A stretch of DNA of 64,000 nt from Osmia lignaria lignaria. Its lineage: Eukaryota; Arthropoda; Insecta; Hymenoptera; Megachilidae. Every line of letters starts with the position of its first letter. Within the stretch, counting starts at the first letter, position 1. The translations under genes were made by a program, and so were the position numbers. The DNA lies in NCBI RefSeq assembly GCF_051020975.1, contig NC_135039.1, forward strand, positions 13,366,692-13,430,691. Reading direction: 5' to 3'. Below, in pieces: positions 35,607 through 47,797 of the stretch. The notes beneath the pieces were generated by a model. The model had not been told where the DNA came from. It worked only from the letters and a program-made list of their open reading frames with translations, and made no database searches.

Positions 35607-36080
35607 CTTGCTACAGGTTGCCTTCACAAACGCCACCACCAACCTCTAATTCTCCCCTACCTCGGAACCGAAACCGTTACTCTACCCTCTTCCTGACCAC
35701 CGCTCGCGACTCGCGTCGCAAGAGTCGTCTCGAGATTTCCTCCACCACCACCGTCGTCCTCCTAGTCACCACCACCCTCCTCCTCCTCCACCACCTCCTT
35801 TGCTTCTTCACCGCCACCCTCGGACTGCTCTTCCTCTTCGACGGCGTCGTCTTCGTCTTCGTCTCCTTGTTCGTTACTCGTCAACACCCTCGAGCGACTC
35901 CTTGCTTCCGGTGGTTGCTTCTTCACTAGCTCCTTCCCGACGATTGCCGTTTCTCCTTACTAGCGACGGAGACCGCCACCCTGGGACGTGGAAAATAACC
36001 ACTCGCGAGCACTAGCTCTGAAACAAGACGGATTTCGAACGTGTTCCATTGAGTGGATCCTTGTGTTACAGTACCGAGCA
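35607..36080 (-). promoter_or_regulatory. G alpha o 5' UTR / GC-rich leader
   Basis: Unusually GC-rich for this window and rich in CCACCACC and CTCCTC (G+A-rich on the transcript strand). It is contiguous with the start codon and likely to be 5' UTR or proximal promoter. Open frames on either strand here are low-complexity and are not called. No in-frame upstream ATG precedes MGC. Confidence 0.5.
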
Positions 36081-36974
36081 TGGGAGACCTCTAAGGGAAG
36101 GTCCTCGATACTCGTTTTATAGCACATTATTCTTAGGCATTACGTTAGGTTAATTATTAAATGGATCTACTTAATTTAAAATAAATATTAATTTGAGTAC
36201 CTAGTTTCTATGGGGAATGGTGAGAGTTTTCCCCTAGGGAAGCCTCCTTGCTCACCACTGTACAGTGCACTACTATGCCCATTACTGTACATTAGACTTC
36301 CCTAGGGCAAATAGCACTGTAAAGGAATTTTTTGGGGAAAATTGTAATTAATATTTCTTATTTATTGTATAATATTTAATAATTCAGAATGATATTAATT
36401 TTATTTGAAATTAATCTAGTATCAATACCCCTTAAATTATCGGTTTACTCGTTTATTGAAAATCGGAACAATACCCAATGGAGAAATTGAATTTCCAGAA
36501 TAAAGGTACATTTATCGGGGCAGTGAAAGGAACGTTACGAGACAGGACATTTTATTAACAGTTCCAAGATTCAACGTGCTCGTTACCACTCAATTAACGA
36601 ACAACGAGATGGAAACGCGTGACGACGGTTCAGACCAGACGAGAATATTAATAAAGCTATTCATGATTATTTCTGACCGGTCAGGGAACGTGTTTCCCGC
36701 GGCTTTGATAAGAAGACCTCCTATCTCGAACCCAAAGCTTTCGATATTGAGTGCGTACTTGGATGCTTCGACGAAGCAGTGATATCAACAGGGCTGAGAG
36801 CCAACCGCAATACACGCTGTCGTTACGCTGTGGTTAACACTTTAACCCTTGGGAAACGGACCTTCTATGTTATGATCATTTTGACCCATATTTACATCCA
36901 AGTTTAAAAGTTAATTATAGCACTATGTACAATTTTATTAATTACATAAATCAAATTATAATTTTAATATTAAT

Positions 36975-38475
36975 AGAATTTCATGACATAAATGTACCTT
37001 AAAATACCACTTATGGTATATCAAATTAAAGGTTAAAGTATGGCAAAAATGTAGAATTCTATTACAATGCACATCAAATGGAAACGTTGAAATTCTGACA
37101 CGATTTCATGAGATAAAAGTATCACCGAATACCGAATATGGTGCATCAAATTAGAGCTTAAGGTTCGATAAAAATGGCTGTGCAAAGGTCTCGTTAATAT
37201 TCCCAATGCAAAATGGCTGGTTCCAAAAATCCAAATAATCCAAATAACAAAAAGCTTTTCATAATAATTTTTAACAAACCTTAAGCTTTTAATTGATGTA
37301 CCATAAGTGGTATTTTGTAATACTTTTCTGTCATGAAATAATCGTCGAACTTCAACATCTGCAGTCTGATTATAATGATATAAGGGTGCTTCATTTCCGG
37401 CTGAATGTTGGCTTAAAATTTCATTTTCGAGGCTTATCGAACAAAGATAAAAAGAGAGAAATGGGTGCATTCGCACGCGACGAACGCATCAATACGTTCA
37501 AACAATGTAGCGCCGCTAATTGCAAACGACTTTTATCAGACGAGAGTTCGTTTACACACTCGATAACTTTACATCGGGATGAGTAATTTGTTTGTTACGC
37601 CTTAACGATCCGTTCGAACGAGTCTTCCCCTTTTTCCGCGATTCGAGCCTCGCTTTGAAAATAACGAAAATTTTACCATTTTCAGAATTTTTTTTTAACG
37701 CCTAAAATTTGTACGAAGGGTAGCAAAAAAATATATTATTTCATTCTTTGAACTTTATTTTATAAAATTCATATCTCGAAAGAATGAAATTAATGGGAAA
37801 AGTACAGTTTTGGATTAAAACATTTTTATAAGGCCTTTTCGAGTAATGAGCGAAGGATATGAAAATATTGTTTTAATCCTTGAACCTTGCCCTATAAAAA
37901 CGATATTTCAAAGACATGAAACGACTTCGAAAATATCCCGAAGAAAAATAAAACTTGCACGCTGCGAGGTGGTAGCGAAGTACCATCAATGCGTCACGAA
38001 TCCACTAATATTAAAATCGGACTATTTCTTAACTTGTTACTGTTGACAGAGTGTTTAACATTTGCTCAAGGAATCTGCTATTTTTTCACTGAAGACAAAT
38101 TTTTAAACGATTCATATTAAGAAAGATATTATATTACATTAAAAGTTTAGGATTTTAGTTCATATTCGATGAACTTATCGACTTGATTTCATGACAGAAA
38201 AGTATTATAAAATAACAGTTATGGTATAACAATTTTAAGTTTAAGGTTTTAGGAAAATAGCTGCATAAAGGTTTTATGGATATTCTTGATACAAAATGGC
38301 TGCTTGCTCGTTATAGTGAATAGTGGCTGATTTAGAGGGGTGTAAAGTTTAATGATGATTTCATGACATAAAAGTATTGCAAAATACCACTTATGGCATA
38401 TCAATTTAAAGTTTAAGATTTAATCAAAATTACTGTATAAGAGAGCCATCAGTATTCTTAAAATAAAATGGCTGA
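36975..38475. repeat. five copies of a ~130 bp dispersed repeat upstream of G alpha o
   Basis: Cores at 37004-37019, 37129-37144, 37298-37313 (inverted), 38212-38227 and 38384-38399. The shared order is TTTCATGACATAAAAGTA, then AAAATACCACTTATGGTATA, then TTTAAAGTTTAAGG-like, then GCTGCATAAAGG, then AAAATGGCTG. The same family lies inside G alpha o intron 1. No open frame. Type of element unknown. Confidence 0.8.
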
Positions 38476-39310
38476 TTATTGCAACTTAAGTATATTAATA
38501 AATAATTCATATGCAATTGTTTATATTTTATTTTAGCACCCTGTACATCCCTTTATATAGAGAAATATTCAGTTTTTATGGGACACCGTGTATATTTTAA
38601 ATCAAAAGAAATTAGTTTTTTTAAATTAACACAGGCTAATTTTATACAAATTATTTGATCAAACCTTGATATTGTTCTAAGGATATTTAAAAAACGCCTG
38701 TACCTCACGAGCTTTCATTAAAACAAACGATAAATAAGAAGGAGACCATAAAACTTACGAGAATACTAAAACTGCAAACTCGCCTATTTTTATCTTCTAC
38801 TTCAAGTACTTAAATTTCTCTCTTTTTCTTTGAAGAAATGTAGCTTCTTCTTGGAAATCTAATTTTTAAACATCTGCTCAACATGTGTACCTCAATTTTA
38901 TATTAAAACACAAGATACAATTTAAGAAAAAAAAATTAAAATTGATATAGTTGATCCTCCATGGCTAATTAATTTTTCAAAATATAAAATATTTTAAATT
39001 TTTCAAAGCTATCAAATTCTTTTATCTAAGGGGGTAGATCTACGTTGTGCCTACGGTTTGTCTCACAGACCGTAGTCTTCGATCACAACTGATGATCTAT
39101 CAAAGGCGTTTAGAACTCGGGTCGACGAACAGGAGCAAAAAAAAAACATGAAAATCTTAGTCAAAAATATTCGAAGGTTCCCAAGCTCTCGAAAATAAAA
39201 TCTATTTTGACATTAGAACGACTGCTCGGATATACTGATCAATGAGAGAATTATGGTGTACTTAAAAACACCTTAATTCATAATAAAAGTGAACCAACCC
39301 ATTATTTATT

Positions 39311-39570
39311 ATTTTTTCAAAAATTGTTAATTAATTTTTAAATCGCAATACAACTTTTTTTTCCATTTGTAAATTTTGTCATATAGACCCATTGCAATTA
39401 ATTATATATAATATCGATACTGATTTCTGAAAAATTAATTATTTTTTCAAAAATTGTTAATTAATTTTTAAATCGCAATACTACTTTTTTTTCCATTTGT
39501 AAATTTTGTCATATAGACCCATTGCAATTAATTATATATAATATCGATACTGATTTCTGAAAAATTAATT
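39311..39570. repeat. 130 bp tandem duplication
   Basis: 39311-39440 is repeated at 39441-39570 with essentially one substitution seen (CAATACAAC versus CAATACTAC). The unit starts ATTTTTTCAAAAATTG and contains CATATAGACCCATTGC and AATATCGATACTG. Near-identity implies a recent duplication or a possible assembly artefact. Confidence 0.9.
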
Positions 39571-40559
39571 ATTAATTTATATTTGATTTTCCTTGGAATC
39601 AAATGTTTCCTCTGATCAGCAAACAAAGCACGTTCGTGGAACACCACAAAGATATTAAATTTCATCGTTGAGCCGACCACTATAGTAGTTCGATTAAACA
39701 AAGAACAGAAAAGGACAGTGCTGTCACTCCTACGCGCAATCTGGAACGTTTTGAAAATCACTGTATCCCGTGTGCGATTAACCCCGTGCCTTATGGTGAC
39801 GCAATTCGCACTTCAGTTCCGCCAAATGTGGCTGATATTCAAAGTGCGAATAATATTGCAACATTATTTATCTTAATATTAACAGCGATAAAAAACTGGC
39901 TATGAAAAGAAAAAAAATTCTAAGGCAAGAGGTTAACTCGTTAATTTTCGAAGGTTGAAAGTACATTATTTGTACGATAAAATAAACATTTTTAACCGTA
40001 GAAGGTATAGGGAAACGTTCCGTATACGCAGCATTGGGTATTAATAGATTAAATATTAACCGCTCTGACCCAACATTTTCCTCGACCAATATTAATTATT
40101 ATACCTTCCAAAATATTTACAATATTGATTATACTTAGAATAGGTACTTAAATTTCCTATACCAAGGTTTTAGAGAATTTTACAAATAAAAAATTTATGT
40201 ACTTGTAAGAAAATTTGTATGGTGATAATATATCAATATTGGACCTGGAGTATTGATAAGATGGATAGCCTTAATATATAGTTCCAATAGTCCTATTAAT
40301 ACATAAAATTGAAATATTATATATTAGTATCTTAATCGCACTGTAATTATTTAAAAATTGCAAAATTCAATTTTAAATATAATATTTATTTTAGCTTAAA
40401 TTACCCAGCGTGCATCAGAATGAAATGGGTCTTTATATATCACAACACAATATTAATTTTGTCATCATAGGATATTAAGCAGAATTGATTTTCTGAATCA
40501 ATGAGATAAGCGAGGCAACGCTGGATAATTTGAGTAAATCAGGGATGAAAAAGAAGGGC

Positions 40560-41300
40560 GTAAAATTGAGACTCACTGGTGAAGCCACCCCACGTCGTCC
40601 GCTAGGTGCCAGGGTAGCTGTCCGTGTCTCCGGGCGCGCACATAGACGCCTCTACCCCGTGGATACTTTCAAAACCCTTTTTACGCACCTACTCCACGTA
40701 TATCTCACTTGTCTCACTGTGGACGTGCGTGTATCTCTATGTACGTACGCCCGTATCACCTCTCGAATCAATATGACCGGTAGGGATCGAGTGTAAAGCG
40801 AACCGGCTCCGAAAAATCCCGAACGTACCGTGTCGTGTCGAACCGATTCTCACTGCTTGATACGAAACTAACCGAATGACTTATCCCGGACAACGTTCGA
40901 ACAGGATACGAAAAGGAAGGACGACGATAATTGTAATTTCTCGTATTTCAAAGAACACTGAACGGTCACGTTTGCTCTCTCTCTCTCTCCCTGAACGATA
41001 ACTCGAGCTACGCGTCTCGGTTACTTAGAACCGAGGTTCCGATTTTTTTATAAAGGTTGATCGAGAGAAAAGAGAGAGATCCGAGCGAACGAGCAACTCG
41101 AAGCGTTCGAGGAGCTGGACGCGTCCCTGATGGGCTCCGGTACACGACTGAGGCGCCCTCTCGCCCCGCCCCAGAGGCGCAGCGGCGCTCACGACCGCGA
41201 GGTTCGACGGGACGTCGATCGATCCACCGACTGACCCCACCACTCGAGCTTTACGGGTTGGTGAGGAGAAATTGAGCCGCGCGCATGCGCGGGACTTCCT
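40560..41300. promoter_or_regulatory. CpG-rich candidate promoter with NRF-1/Ewg palindrome
   Basis: A 700 base island of high GC and CpG in AT-rich surroundings. It has a perfect GCGCATGCGC palindrome at 41281-41290, the core bound by NRF-1 (erect wing in flies). It includes a CT repeat at about 40975-40990. No convincing coding exon. The island lies about 5 kb upstream of the G alpha o start codon on the minus strand and could hold a distal promoter or non-coding first exon. Orientation is not shown by the sequence. Confidence 0.5.
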
Positions 41301-41631
41301 TCGAGATTGTCGGCAATCGAAAGCTTTCGCCCGCGAAATCGAAGCGCCGATTTGAATATTTGAAGTTTAAAATTCTGTGACACGCGATATTTTTTAAAAC
41401 AAGAGACTAGTAATATTTTTTATGACTGCTGAGCTCATAAAATTGAAGTTATTTCTATATGTGTTTAATTTTATAGCGATGCGCGTTTGGAAAATGGTAC
41501 TGCTAATGTTATCTATCAATGAAACTAATAAAAGAAAAAATTGTACATTTTTATAAAATAAATGCTATTTTTGCTTCTCTTGTTTTGTTAGAAACCCTCA
41601 AAACTATTATCTAACAATTTTAAAACTCTCT

Positions 41632-41809
41632 AAAGGGACCGCCGTTAACTGTGCTGCCGCGCTATCTAACGGCGAAACGCTGAAACTTCAAGTATTCGTG
41701 CCACGATGGTAATGAACGTCGGAAACCTGTCGGTATATACCAACTGTTTGGTTACAGTTCAGCACATCTTGCACAGATGGCGCTGCGGTACTATCTCGGC
41801 GGTCTTTTT
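41632..41809. mobile_element. MITE-like element with degenerate terminal inverted repeats
   Basis: Left arm 41632-41667 (AAAGGGACCGCCGTTA ... GCTATCT) pairs with the complement of 41775-41809 (AAAAAGACCGCCGAGATAG ... GCGCCATCT), with several mismatches. Interior GC-rich, no open frame, about 180 bases total. Confidence 0.6.
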
Positions 41810-41819
41810 TAAAAAGGAT

Positions 41820-44800
41820 CTATAACAAACAAATTATAAATCTTTAGTATTTGTAGCTTATATTAAATAAACAAATAATCGAATCCTTCGTTTTCAAAAT
41901 AAGAACAAGCAATATGATAAGAAATCTTAATACATCTCTATATAAATTATAAACATATCTACACCCACGAAATAAAAATTTCTATCTAAAATATTCTCAG
42001 TAAAATATAGAATCCTTCGACAAAATTGGTTACAATGGACTGTCTAATCAAAACACAAATAATACCACTAAATAAAAATTTTTTATAAAAATCCGGGGTT
42101 CCTGTTTGAAGTAGAATGATAGAAACAGAATTCAACGAACAATGTCTCCAAATCATACTGTATTATTCGCAAGATACTCATGGCTCTCTACCTATAGTAC
42201 AGAAAACGTTTAACACTAAAAATTGTCAAATTTTTTTTTCTTCTTCATTGATCTTCGTTTCGAATCAATGAATTTTCACACTCTCCCTTTCTCTCTATTG
42301 CACAATCTCTCCCTCTCTGTCACTCATGTCACAAGAATCACACATTCGTTATGTCTGCATATATGTACGCAAAACGCTCACACATATGAATCATACTGAT
42401 ATGTGTGCCTCTATACATATACACATACATAGAAAATAATTAATTCACGCGTACGCTATTAATCATACCGTTAATATCTTTCGTTTTGTTTCATTTTTTA
42501 TCATTTATACACATATACATGTTTATATATACCTTTACACGTATCCATACATATACATGTATATACGTATCACGTATTATAATAATAATATATATATATA
42601 CTATTTCGCATATAAAAAACAATTACTTATCATAGAATACAAGATTGTTTCAATCTTAAATATAAATATATATATACATACATATTTTTGTTAATATATT
42701 TATATATATATTTATACATATACTTTTTTGTTAATTATTATTGATTCGTTTTATGTAATTTAATCGAGTGTTGGTTTTTTTTCTTTCGTCGTTAGTATCA
42801 GTATTTATTTATTTTTCGTTCGTCACGTGTTTGAATGGTTCTCTCATATGTCCCTCAATTAATTAACCAAATTTGATATAAAAAACTAAATTTTAACTGA
42901 ATAATATAGGATAAAATTTTTTTAGTAGAAAAAATATCTTTATTAAATTTCTCCGATTGATTATGCGATTAATTTAAATATACAATCTATTAAATGGAGA
43001 GAACATACAACATTAATTTCGATTCTATAATTTTTTAAGTATCAAAAATGTTCGTTCGCTAGAATGAGACAATTTATATCACCTAACTTAATCTAAAATT
43101 CGTATTATTAATTTTTAATCGAAATCACGTTTTATTTATAAATCCTAAATAAAAAGAAATAAGAAATTTCAGTTTTCCCTCAATCGATTGCAAGAAACTA
43201 ATATAGAGAAAAAAAATAACATCGCATATTTTACAACGTATCTCTTTAATTATATAACTTTTTATTCATTTTTTGCACTTTATATATAACTTGTCATAAT
43301 TTTTGATCTTTATAATCATTCAGAATCAATATATAGTATATATAGTTTCCATCGAATTGATCGCTCAATTATTTTTTTTTTTTTTTTGGTTTCCTCTATT
43401 TTTTCACTTATTTTTTTTACAAAGTTTCTGGTAATCACACGACGCTCCTTATTTTTCTCATATCACTAGTACACAATTTTTTTGGTTCTTAAAATTCTTT
43501 AGTCGCAAACCTAAATCGAGTAAAATCAAAAGGAAATTCAACTCAACGATTGTAAAGTGTTGAAAAAATTCGTATGACGATTAAAAAAAAAAGATAGAGA
43601 AAAAACGAGTACCAAAAAAAAGGGTTCATTACAAAATGAAAAATTATTGCTTTCGTCATTGTTCGATCGAAAGAATCAAACGTTCCGTATCCCTTATAAT
43701 ATACAATAACGAAACTTAATCGAAGAATATTTTCTTTATTTCATCATCTTTTTTCACGTATCTCTTTTTTTTTCTTTTTTTTCACTTTTCTTTAAGAGCT
43801 AACAATTGATACAAAAATCGACTCGTTGACGATACGATTAGAAAGGCTATCAGGATAATCGACGAGGGATTAATTAATTAATTAGTATAGACGAGGCTCT
43901 TTTCTCGTTTAAAAATGGGCGACGATGAATGGATGAGAGACTTTTTAAAATTCATTCAAAAAATAGGTGTACAAATTAATTCGTTGCCTATTTATCAATC
44001 ACAATTTCAAAATTTAAATATCTATCATTTTTTTCGAAATAATTCTTTGATCCTTTGTTATAAGCATCAAATTAATTTGTACACACAATAATTAACAATA
44101 CAAAACGTTAAAATACACATAAGGATGAAACAATCTGTTAATACAATTAAATTTAACAATATATCTGTTACAATGAAACAAAACTTAAAATTTTTCATCG
44201 CACTGGAAGCAAACGGTTATATTCAACAAACTTAAAAAAATATAATAGAACCGACAGATGGTGAAACTAGAATTTCGATACGACAGAAGGCGTTAGGCGA
44301 TGACGAAAACAAATGATAAGGTTTAATATTAAACCTACCTGCTCTAAACAAGACGAATATAAAAAGTATACTCCTTGTTGACAAAACGACGGGTAACACA
44401 GTCGGTAATTAATTGGGAACGAAGGAACAACCTCGAGATGATGATGATGATGAATAACAGGGCTAAAAAGAGGAAACGAGAAAAGGGTCGTCTTGGCAGG
44501 TGTCTTTTTTTTTTTTTTTTAAACGTGATCCTTAACTTCTTTTTTATTCGCATCCATCTCAACCTTGTCCTTCGTCATCATCCTCTTCGTCTCTTCCTGG
44601 TTTCACAACCGTGTTAAATCAGATCAACAACCTAGTTTTTCGTCATCCTTTGTTCTCCAGCATTCTTTATGGGTCTTCTTCAGTTCTCTGGACTATTCGG
44701 CGTAACGATGATCCTCGATGATCACAGTCAGAAGGTTCATATTCATCCTCGTCCCCGTGGCGTATCGTGTAACATACATTTGGTGGGTTTTCATTTCTTC

Positions 44801-44900
44801 CTCGCTGCGGGCGTGTGTTTACGTGTATGTATATTCGCTTGTGTGGTTCTTCCTGTTGGGGTGTAGACGTGAGATCGAGCCAGAGAGCCAACTGCCGGTA
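41820..44900. other. AT-rich non-coding stretch
   Basis: Many T and A runs, TATA dinucleotide tracts (about 42580-42720) and a CT-rich patch (42280-42320). No coding exon seen up to the candidate RanBPM 3' exon. Part of it may be 3' UTR of a long RanBPM transcript on the minus strand; this is an inference. Confidence 0.4.
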
Positions 44901-44909
44901 GAGCGGACT

Positions 44910-44985
44910 CTAGCTGAAGAGGCACGCGATGTCGCGAAGTTGTTGCTGCAAAAGTATTATCTGCTCCACGTTCCGTCTCCACATC
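44910..44985 (-). CDS. candidate alternative terminal exon of RanBPM
   Basis: An acceptor TTTGTTTCAG precedes base 44985 on the minus strand. The exon reads M-W-R-R-N-V-E-Q-I-I-L-L-Q-Q-Q-L-R-D-I-A-C-L-F-S and a TAG stop at 44910-44912. It gives a compact Leu/Ile-heptad helix, GC-richer than its surroundings. The nearest upstream gene on the strand is RanBPM. Phase would fit only from a weak internal donor at 47858 (AT|GTCTC); a stronger donor (GTTAGT at 47747) lies past the RanBPM stop and would make this 3' UTR. Either is possible. Confidence 0.35.
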
Positions 44986-47797
44986 CTGAAACAAACGGTA
45001 TTGTTATGGTCAGAATTCGTATAAAATATGATAATTTAGTAGTTATAGGATCCTATTGCAAGTAGACAAATTTCAATGTATCAGGTATAACTAAACCTTG
45101 ATCAAGTACACTTGGGTGGAACATAGACTTCTCTTGGTTGAGGAACCTTCCATCATTTGCCTTTGATGTTGGGAAAATCTAGGGAGAACCAAATGGTAGG
45201 AGTCTACTCCCCTTAATCAAGAGAGTCTACATAAAATAAAATATCATCCCAAATCTTATAAAGTGAAACTCCTGTGAACTTGATCCATCTGTATATTTAA
45301 TTATTTGTTACTCTTAACCATGTTAAGGGCTTTTAGGTGTAAACTGTGTTCTGAAGGAAGATTTTCTCAAGATTTTAATAGAATTTTAGCCATTAGCTTC
45401 ACCATGGGACAGAAGATACATTGATACTTACAAAAGAAGATCCTGAACCCAGAAATTTAAAAGATTTTCAAAAAATCCCTAAAGGAGATGGAATGAATGA
45501 TAAGGATAAGTCCTGGATTCCCCTACAAATACCATAATTCTAAGAGACTAACTTGTATATGATGGAAAGTTAGAAAAGATGTCCAAGGAAAAATTTCCTG
45601 AATCTAGTGAAAATAAAATACTATGTAAAATAGTTTTATAAAGAAATTGTAGATGACATATCCCTTTAGGAATGTTAAGTTTAGTTGTATACACTTTGTT
45701 ATTTTCTATAAAGGGAAATGGGATAACTGAAACTAAAAAGCGCCGATTTTTAGTCAATCTTAAAAGAAGGAACAATGGATTATGTACTTTAGTAATTGAT
45801 AAACATGCCCGATTATATATTTGCACACAATATTTTATTAAATCTATAAGAATATACACACATGATTGCCAATTTAATTATGTATATCATATATATTTTG
45901 TATTGCGATTTTATTTCTCCTTTTACTTACAAATTAATAAAATATATAATATTTTAAACATTCTTTTAATTGACAAAATGGATATATAGTAATATTAAAA
46001 CATTACATTAAAGTACAGAATTCATTAAAAAAATATTAATCTTTATATTCTCGATCCAGAAAATCCAAAAAATCACCTACATTTTTAAACATAAAATAAT
46101 GCAATCAATTTTCTACGATTTTGTAAATAAAATGTAATATTATGCTTCAATAATTTTGTATATAACAAACTTCCCTTTATCTTACTAAATAAAATATTGT
46201 TTTTTTAATGCACTTTGAAAGACACAAATGTTTATACAAATTTTAAAAATAATAAATGAGAGGATGTTAAAACTGAAAAAGTGTAAAAAGATAAACTGAA
46301 CTTAATGTTAAATAATTAAACTATATTGCAATCTATATAATGAGTATTTTAAAAATAAATTTTCATTATTATTTTATATCATGACTAAATTTATAAAATA
46401 AATCTATTTTATCCTCATAAAAAAATTACAAGAAAGCAAACAATTTGTGATGTAAAAAAAGATTTGTTCACTGATATTTAATATCATAATAAATCACAAA
46501 ATTTTTCTAAGGACTTTTGTCAAGAAGAAAGATATTTGCAAACATTTATAATTTTATGCATTATTTTATTTTTGACACGGATATACGATTTAGAAATATG
46601 AAAATTCACTTTATATAAAAAAATTCATAACATTTGTATCTTAATTCCTAATTACAGCACCATGTATTTGGCAAAACTGTATAAAAAACAACAAAAAAAT
46701 TAACATGGATCGATAAGTATAACATACTTATGATTTCGAATTTGTAAATACATCAAACACAAATGATCGTTTTATAGGTATAAAAACTATTTAACGATGC
46801 GATGTGTATGTATTTTAAAACCTTATATAATTTTAGAAAAATATATAAAGTCAAGTACTTAACAGTTACATGAGAGGATTATGAGCTAGTTTACAAATAA
46901 TTTCAACAGAAGAGTCGTGTACTGTTGTGTGCACATACTTTCTTGTAAGGTTTCTCTTTACAAAATTGTAATCGTCATAAATTATATAAAGGCTAATTCA
47001 GTTACTATCTACATTAGAGGTAAAAATGTACAAATATGTAAAATGTTTCCATCAAGAGTCCAGGGATAATTGATACATTGATTTTGAAAATTCCAAAAAA
47101 TTCTATCATCTTTAATTCCATGATTTACATTGCCATCAGCTTCCTTACATTAAAAACCACTGTTCAATAATATTTTGCAGCAACAACTTAGACACAATTT
47201 ATTATTGTCGTTCAGAAACTTGATTAGAAGAATTAAAGAATAAAAACACACTGTCATTTCTCATTCATAACAAGAAACAACACCAATAATATTTCAATGA
47301 TTAAAAAGTCAAACAGAAATTAAAAAATGAAACGAGTACACAGAAGAAATGGGAAATCATTAGAAGTTGATACAATGAAATAAGGAGACGACGAACGACA
47401 CATAGGAGCAAAACAATAGCCTGTATTCCACATGAAAGATGTACGAATAAATGAAAAATGAAAATGCTTTATTCATTCCACAGAGAACTGACAGTTTAAT
47501 TATCAGCAAAATAAAGAAAATCAAATATACGCGATACTCTCTTCTTATCACAAAATATAGCTTAATTTAAAGACAGACGACGTAACTCTTCTCGTAACAA
47601 TCCTCCTCGTTGGTACAAACGTAACGAATAATTTCGCATTTTCACAGACGATTCCTAGCAAGTGTTTGTATGTACGTGTACGTGTGTATCAACTATCCCC
47701 AGCTTCTTCTAATCGATGCGTAATGTACGCATAATAGAATTACTAACCAAACTCGAGCCGGCAGAAGAAGCAGACGTGGTAGCAGGGGTAGGCACCG
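44986..47797. other. AT-rich stretch downstream of RanBPM stop
   Basis: No coding exon, RNA gene or clear repeat structure seen. It may be a 3' UTR intron or intergenic DNA. Confidence 0.4.

Noticed and set aside
35606..35642. A longer G alpha o N-terminus beginning 12 codons upstream
   Set aside because: The upstream codon is TTG, not ATG, and an extension would block N-myristoylation of MGC.
35325..35930. Several 60-120 residue plus-strand frames around the first G alpha o exon
   Set aside because: Antisense to the exon and its GC-rich leader; low complexity, no domain.
42580..42720. TATATA microsatellite-like tracts
   Set aside because: Ordinary low-complexity AT sequence without a clear repeat unit or flanking structure.
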